From contig JAZGTN010000064.1 in NCBI GenBank assembly GCA_037783415.1, positions 1,475,001 to 1,539,000 of the forward strand: DNA of 64,000 nucleotides, in the 5' to 3' direction. This stretch comes from Leptasterias polaris (Eukaryota; Echinodermata; Asteroidea; Forcipulatida; Asteriidae). Below the pieces are notes generated by a model that saw only the letters and a program-made list of their open reading frames with translations, was not told where the DNA came from and ran no database searches. The position numbers were made by a program, and so were the translations under genes. Below, piece by piece: positions 58,201 to 64,000 of the stretch (within the stretch, counting starts at the first letter, position 1; every line of letters begins with the position of its first letter).

Positions 58201-61200
58201 GGCAGATCACAGCAACAATTCTTTGCTTCTACTTAAAGCACAACTATACCATCAAGGCACATTTTATGTTATTCTAACCGACTGAAATCTCTCAGTCGAG
58301 AGAGCTACGTCATTTACAATGAAAAATATGTGTCTCAGCAATCCAGAACTAGTCAAATATTTCCCAGTCATTTTTGATGATTTAAAATCAAGCATCAATT
58401 CTGAAAATTGTCAACACTTTGAAATGATCCAATAGCACTCCCCACTAATGCTGAAAATAGCAGATCAGTATCCGCATCTCAGACAAATGTGTAAAATTTT
58501 ACAAACATACGAGTGCGTACATGTCCAAGTTTTATGTTTACTCGCATTACTGACTATACTGCTAGTGCAGTTTAGCGCATTGATGGACTGTTGTCCGACA
58601 GCTGGGTATTTTGAGCAAAAGCTATGTCACTAGTGCTGAGTGAGATTGTCCATGTTGTTTTAAGACAGACATTTAAAAGCAGCTCTCATTTTTCTAATGT
58701 TCAACAATGAAAAACGTACTATATTTGTAAGTTTCCATAACACAGATACTACATTTAATAAAATCAACAACTTATTATTGATCTTTATTTATTTTTGCTT
58801 TTTTCAACATTTTCTACCCTGTTCAGCGGTGTAAATAAACAATATTACATGTATCGTTCCTGGGTTGTGAGGTGATTTTGCTAATTAAATTCACAGCTTG
58901 GAGTACCAGTTATACCTTATTGTCACGTTTGTGAAGTACAGTGTTTTTGTCTTGACAGATATGGCGGGAATTAATGTTTTAAATTGCAGCTCTGGAACTT
59001 GGAAAATACTTAAGGGGCTTATAGTAATAGAAACCTTTCCAAGAATAGTCAACTTGGGCAAGTTTAATAACATCAGATGTTGTAATGTTTGCATCAGCAT
59101 CTGCCATAATTACATCTACTTACTGCTGATTTTACCGAGGCCAAACATGTAGTTACCACTATAAATTGTCTAATGCTATGCTCTAATAGTGAGACAGCGC
59201 ATAGTGAGACAGCGCACGGGAAAGACTTACGAGACTGCAGCATTCTCGACAGCTCTGGTAAGAGACAAATGATGCTCCACATATTGTTGATTCTAATGCA
59301 CATCTGCAAGAGAGAGACAACAGTTTATGAAAGAATCAATCAATCAATCTCAAATGATTGAATCAATCAATCAATCAAGATCAATCGTTTGTTCAATCAA
59401 TCAGTCAATCAATCAAAATCAATCAATCCACTGTTAGTAGAGTGCCGACATGCTTATTGGCTATTCTGATGTGCTTGGATAGGTGAGGAAAAATGAAATC
59501 ATTATTTATCTGATTATTAGTTTGAAAGAATATCACTTTGAGATGACACGTACATGTACATGCTATGGACACTGAAGCCTGGTTCATACTTCACGCTGAA
59601 GCTCAAACAAATTATGTGATGCAAGCAACATCCAACAGGCTTCCCAATTGTGACACAAAGTAATTCGCATTTGAGCCAGGCTTTACATGTAGATTCATGG
59701 CCTCCGTTTCATAGATCTGCTTATAACACTCTAATGTTACCAAATTGCTTTGTCATATAAACAACCATAAGGTTTATCGCGAATAGCAAAATACCAAGAG
59801 AGGGCGCTGTTTTGCCGCGCATGATAGTGTAGTGAAAGGGGGCAACCCGGGAACTCGCGCACGATGACCGACTGTAGCATTTGCCCCCTCTGCCCTCCCA
59901 TGATCCATTGCGATTCTGAATCGCGATAAACCTTATTGGTGACTCAATTGTTTGACCACTCAAGCATGAAGGACACATTCTTATACAGCAGCATGCATGT
60001 GAAGATTTCATTTGAGAACAAAATAAGTAATCAACTATTTAATTCCATTTTATATAAACCAATAATCTTCAAGATCAGTAAATAAATGTATTGATCTTTC
60101 TTTCATAAGTGTGATCTGTAAGCATGGTAAACTCAAACACGTTTTTACATGAAGGCCTATGTTTGGCATTACTGATCTTTCAACTCCTATTTCAGAAGAT
60201 TGCATAGAATCAACCATTGAAAAGAACAGCGACCATTGTGAACTTGCCAAAGTACAGTGTATGGTGAAAAACACTACAGCTATTTACAAAAAGGGTTATA
60301 GTTTTAGTAAATCTTCTTAAATCTGTTATGACCAACCATTCACAAGCAGTATGGTATTTTAGCTGGTAACCTTTTCTGGTGAGCAAAATTTATTCTGTGC
60401 TAAGCCAATTGTTCTGCTTAAGCAGCTCTGACCAAGATATCTTACCAATGTAATATAGATGTTTCAGGTAAATAAACAGAATGCATCATGCTCACCTGTG
60501 ATGTTATAGGTTCATGCTTGTCACATAGCAGGGCTGTATCTCTGTTCATGTAGTAGTCACATGGAATGTTACTCTCTCGTTCATGTCTGCACCGACTAAG
60601 CATTGCCTCTTCACGACTCATTAGAACTCCTGAGACAACCTGCTTAAGAATCAAATAATACTTGGCAAATACTATAATAAAACAATTGTTCCTATTGTAT
60701 TATTAAACATGTTAAATTAAAATGAGAGTTTTGAAGACCAGGTGGCAGCAGGCCAACGGAATCTAATAGACAAATAAGTGCATGGTCAGTACATGTGCCC
60801 ATACCTGGTGTGTCTAACGTAGAGCTGTGTATTGGTTGCAACACAGAGGGACCAGTCTTCTTCAGTCATGTGGTTGCTGGATGCCATTTTCGGTCCAAAT
60901 GCAGCACAACCCATGTGCAGACTAGTCTGGCACCCTATATTTGCCAATTTTTTTTTTTTTTCTTTTCTTTTTCGCAACTCTCTCAATATACGGCTCTGGT
61001 CTAACAAACAACAAAGATCACAAATTATGGCAGGCTCAGGTCTTATTGTACCTTTGGCAGTTTGGTTTGTGAAGCATATGGAAAATTGCATGGTGGGTTT
61101 GAACTATACAGTATGTAAATTGAACCTGGAGATCGCCCAGTGAGTCCTTATCTATTTGAATGTGTAATAAACTGCAAGTTACATCATAGAGTTACATGTA

Positions 61201-63111
61201 CATGCACATATGTTTAACATGTACATTTCACCAAAAGTGTATTACGTGATGTCATTTCGCAGTACACACTTGTCACTTGGTAATAACCAGTGTTGTATGA
61301 CTCGAGTCCAGGACTCGGACTCGAGTCCGTCTCGAGTCACAATTTCGGTGACTCGGACTTGACTCGAGTCACGTCTGCAAAAGACTCGGACTCGGACTCG
61401 GACTCGACTATCATGACTCGGACTTGTCCCCGAGGACTCGTGACTCGAGTCACGTATTTTCACAAACAATACCTTTTTTAAATATTAAAAACAATTCCGA
61501 TGATCCGATCGTCATTCCCGGAGTGCACATGGAGTTAACGTCTAGCACAATAAATAAGTACACTGTCGTATGGTGTTACAAGTAATACTCACTAATAGTG
61601 TTCGTGATTATTGTGTAAATGGCCATCTACGTATGTTCGATTCGTATGTTCAATACGCATAACACTGGGATGCACGACACCAGTATTATGCTGGTATTCT
61701 GTCAACGTTAACACCATAGCCACTGCTTGTGCTTGATGCATATTACCAGGGAAATGCCATGTCTGGTACCTGTAAAACACAGCCTGCATATTGCACTGTG
61801 ATGGCTGTGTGTTGTTTGCACCAGTTTCTACACATGGTCGACACACACACACGACGTCAAACTTGGTCACGTCACTAGTAAAAAGTAGTACAACATTTTT
61901 TTAATCATGGCATCTGCCGTTCCGCCCCGTATTGTTTCTTTTGGTTATACCAACTTTAACAAAAACTTTAACAGAACTTTGTTTAAAATAAATGTGTTTT
62001 ATTTTGTCATTTCCAATTCTTATTTTACGACATTTGGTTTGCAATCATAAAAATGGGTGCGTTCGATTAGCTTCCCCGGGTCGACCCCGGTCTGCTCATC
62101 CGGGTGAGCCCCCAACCATGAGCTAATCGAACGCCAACTTCCCCCAGCATTCACACCGATGCATCTTGGGGCAGCCGACCGGAACTACTTCCATTTTGTG
62201 CCGTATGTCCGATACTTTCCGTGGATTCACGAAAACATCGTAAAATAATTATTCTCAAGGTAAAACTGCAACATTAAACAATTTGTACAACTCCACAGTG
62301 ATACAAAGGTACCCGGCTTCGAATACAAAATACTTATTGCTCACAAAAACGCTGTTGTAATGGCGAAAATGTGTGTCAAACTTCCTAAAATGTCCCGCTG
62401 AATTACAAACAAAATGGTGGCCATTGAGAAAGTTTTTCGCCGTGACGTCATGAACCAGTGGCAGCCCCAAGTGACCCGCTCCACAAGCAGGGCACTTGGG
62501 GCTGACCCGGGTGAGCCCCGCGAATGACGTCAAAGCATTCGAACGCACCGGGGGAAGACCTGGGTCGACCCGGGGAAGCTAATCGAACGCACCCATTATA
62601 TTTAAACAAGTGACTCGTGACTCGGACTCGGACTCGGACCAAGTGACTCGTGACTCGGACTCGGACTCAGACCAAGTGACTCGGGACTCGGACTCGGACT
62701 CGACCCAAGTGACTTGAGACTCGGACTCGGACTCGACACAGGTGACTCGACTACAACACTGGTAATAACATGCAGCGTCCACAGTGAAGACAGAGCATGG
62801 TGGAGCTCAGCATTCTTAGAGTTCTATTTCCATGTATTTAACGCACGTACCAGCAACCTCAACACTAATATATTCCTATCTGTGCCAGTGTATGCATGCA
62901 GCACAAACTTATCCAATTAAATCATTTTTTTGTAAATACCAAAGCCTCTCTCTAACCTTGAAGGTCAACACAGTGGATTGCCACCAATGTCTCAAATTGA
63001 ATTAATCATTACCTGAGACTCAACTAAGGAGTCAATACTGTCCTTTTCCACAGCACACAAATCCATGGCAAGAAGATTGTTTGCATATAGACAAAGCACC
63101 TTGATGATAGC
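52251..63111 (-). CDS. Munc13-type MUN region plus DEP-like domain, 3' part of gene (10 exons)
   Basis: Minus-strand exons, all in phase: 63111-63013, 60639-60496, 59303-59231, 57412-57237, 56884-56615, 55366-55301, 54801-54721, 54426-54285, 53973-53860, 53113-52251. They sum to 2,028 bases (675 aa plus stop). The 5' end is beyond or unresolved at the window edge. Residues 1-303 resemble the MUN/MHD region of Unc13/BAIAP3-type priming factors: LCLYANNLLAMD, MCIRINNMWSIICLLPELSR, CLSLFMENLWLRLVADFE, HLIEFLHARGEGLGIDQL, NMLQLHSLSSKKLIHLYQKT. Residues about 315-387 match a DEP domain (MYQALHKKRKCFTGHHMVMW, GQKLLDMNFIQHVS). A Ser/acidic insert of about 190 residues follows (LSSD..., RRRSKRRISD), then LFFTDSNHFYYFCD (about 577), which looks like the closing strand of DEP. 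The protein ends in a Cys cluster (CCMCFQ). Domain calls are from pattern recognition. A role in vesicle priming or membrane trafficking is inferred; I do not recognise a named orthologue. Confidence 0.75.
55772..56424. mobile_element. 650-bp foldback element with ~200-bp arms
   Basis: The left arm (CCTGGATATCAGGGTCCATT...TTCTGGGGCGG...CATTCCAATGGC...TTTTTCTGCGGTGGG...AATAATGCAGCTCTCA) recurs in reverse complement at the right (TGAGAGCTGCATTATTTC...CCCACCGCAGAAAAA...CGCCCCAGAAACGGGCCCTAATATCTAG). The central portion of about 250 bases is CpG-rich and noncoding. It lies in the MUN/DEP gene intron between 55366 and 56615. Confidence 0.8.
57632..57902 (+). mobile_element. tRNA-Leu-derived SINE with a V-domain-like core
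   Basis: The head has a pol III A box (TGGCCGAGCGG, 57640-57650), an anticodon-arm-like hairpin CACCAGA-TCCAAGC-TCTGGTG (CAA at the anticodon position, Leu), a long variable-arm-like segment and a B box (GGTTCGAGTCC, 57699-57709). The body contains GTCCTTGAGCAAGACACTTA, which resembles the conserved central block of V-type SINEs. The 3' end, GAGCGCTATATAAGAAGCCA followed by TTATTATTAT, looks like an L2-type LINE tail, suggesting the LINE that mobilised it. It lies in an intron of the MUN/DEP gene. Confidence 0.85.
59330..59432. repeat. (AATC)n-rich microsatellite
   Basis: Imperfect AATC/CAAT repeats lie in the MUN/DEP intron upstream of the exon that starts at 59303 (minus strand). Similar GATT tracts occur at 8773 and 32713. 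The one at 8773 is a LINE tail, so some of these may mark LINE 3' ends. Confidence 0.7.
61287..62762. mobile_element. 1.48-kb inverted-repeat element with GACTCG arrays and TAATAA target duplication
   Basis: The termini CCAGTGTTGTA and TACAACACTGG are inverted repeats, flanked by TAATAA on both sides (61281-61286 and 62763-62768). Just inside each end is an array of GACTCGGACTCG units mixed with the palindrome GACTCGAGTC (61297-61456 left; 62611-62755 right). The interior has no convincing ORF and contains the nested element at 62054-62595. It sits in the MUN/DEP intron between exons at 60639 and 63013. Confidence 0.85.
62054..62595. mobile_element. 542-bp inverted-repeat element nested in the GACTCG element
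   Basis: TGGGTGCGTTCGATTAGCTT plus CCCCGGGTCGACC at the left is mirrored at the right by GGGTCGACCCGGGGAAGCTA and ATCGAACGCACCCA. A second internal inverted pair, CCGGGTGAGCCCC (62100 and 62508), is also present. The interior has no transposase. No clear target duplication was found. The same terminus occurs as a fragment at 33365. Confidence 0.8.
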
Positions 63112-64000
63112 CTGCAAGAAAAAGGTAAACAACAAAATAAATAAACAAACAAGAAGAATACCATAGTGGACACATTGATACCGTGCTCCTTCTAGATGTC
63201 TATCATAAATGGCTAAAGGGACAAAATCAAAATTAAAGAAGCCGTGACTTAAGTTCTTTTGTGTGTTTAACAGCCTTTAATTACATATGATCAATGGCAC
63301 CACGAATACTTGTCTGCTAGCGCTGGATCAACTTGATCATGGATGGGCAACCGTGGATATCAAGGTGATAGGGCAGGCTGCTTTTTCCCCAAAAAATTGT
63401 TGAACTCAATTCAAATTAATGGGTTTCAGACATTTTATTCACTTGAATTGCTGTCCTGCTGAACAGCCACTGTCGAATGCCCCCCAAAATTCTGAGCAAA
63501 ATGGGTCATATTTTCAAGCTCCATGTTGAAATCCTAGCAACCTTGCGCTGTCTAACCCTTTAAATCATTATCAAACACATAATGAAAAAATACTTATTTT
63601 GTACACAAACAAAGCTCCCCTTGCTGCTTGTAAAATTAGAGGTGGTCGGGAAACCAGAATGGACTTTTTTTTTTGCTGTTGGCCTATAATAGTGGTTCTT
63701 AGCTCCTATATAATTTGTTGTTTTTCTTGTTTGAAATTTAAACAGAAAACGTATTAACAGTTTGTCCCAGTTTTTGTTATGAGGAAAAGAAAGACAAAAA
63801 AAAGTCATTTGGTAAATCATTTGTTTCTCTACAATCTCGTAGTGTGCGAGAGAATATTGCGCACCATTTCAATGTCTTTTCAAAAACCTGTGGATTACAA
63901 ATAAGACTTGGAGCCTGCCAAACCAGTGGAGGTATCAAAGAATAAGGGATAGAACTTGTTTCCTGCAATGCATCTACAGTGTAGTTCATTGACCCGTAGA
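63112..64000. other. 5' flank or intron of the MUN/DEP gene; exon status unresolved
   Basis: Upstream coding exons of the minus-strand gene are expected here or beyond the window. The only candidate (63989-63820) has acceptor-like and donor-like sites (CCACAG, then GTAGAG), but the reading phase does not join cleanly to the exon at 63111, so I do not call it. The rest is A/T-rich intron-like sequence. Confidence 0.4.

Noticed and set aside
63820..63989. Additional 5' coding exon of the MUN/DEP gene
   Set aside because: The candidate has a splice-like acceptor and donor, but its end phase does not match the next exon and the protein shows no clear family match.

Overview
The window reads as genomic DNA of an invertebrate deuterostome, most likely an echinoderm. 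Support for this: split genes with GT-AG introns; an animal alpha-2,8-sialyltransferase-type gene; an IgGFc-binding/AMOP/VWD/sushi receptor-like protein; the many (ACATGT)n tracts; and a dense mix of BEL/Pao, Ty3/gypsy, LINE, tRNA-SINE and foldback elements. The phylum is inference; animal origin is clear.

Layout. (1) 1-13.3 kb is a transposon graveyard: a 46-bp hairpin minisatellite; a decayed BEL/Pao pol; a gypsy LTR and gag broken by a LINE fragment; a 5'-truncated LINE whose reverse transcriptase is fused in frame to gypsy gag remnants; two mutually inverted foldback elements built from arrays of a 12-bp palindrome; and an antisense gypsy remnant (gag, protease, integrase; no reverse transcriptase) beside a broken SGNH-hydrolase-like ORF. 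(2) 14.0-15.2 kb holds two exons of a broken, still intron-bearing copy of COX15. (3) 16.1-37.6 kb, minus strand, is a complete EARS2 gene (mitochondrial glutamyl-tRNA synthetase). I resolved 15 coding exons, which sum to 528 codons plus stop. Its seventh-to-eighth exon intron carries a TA-flanked inverted-repeat element, its eighth-to-ninth exon intron holds a whole oppositely oriented SUSD2-like gene with two reading-frame breaks, and its first intron is mostly an ~89-bp minisatellite. (4) 38.5-43 kb has LINE fragments, including an RLE-type (R2/NeSL-like) element, and a foldback element with a 6-bp target duplication. (5) 43.7-50.3 kb, plus strand, is an ST8Sia-like sialyltransferase gene (7 exons, 389 aa). 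A 3,204-bp near-perfect tandem duplication carries its first three exons and the tail of the neighbouring LINE. (6) 52.25-63.1 kb, minus strand, is the 3' part (10 exons, 675 aa) of a gene that appears to join a Munc13-type MUN region to a DEP domain split by a long Ser-rich insert. It converges tail-to-tail with the sialyltransferase gene. Its introns contain a tRNA-Leu-derived SINE, a foldback element and a nested pair of inverted-repeat elements.

The host genes do not form one pathway: EARS2 charges mitochondrial tRNA-Glu, the sialyltransferase acts in the Golgi, the SUSD2-like protein is a predicted surface protein, and the MUN/DEP protein is a predicted vesicle-priming or trafficking factor. 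The least explained feature is the recurrence of unrelated foldback elements that share one plan: terminal inverted repeats, subterminal arrays of short perfect palindromes or palindrome-containing motifs, and a core without coding capacity.
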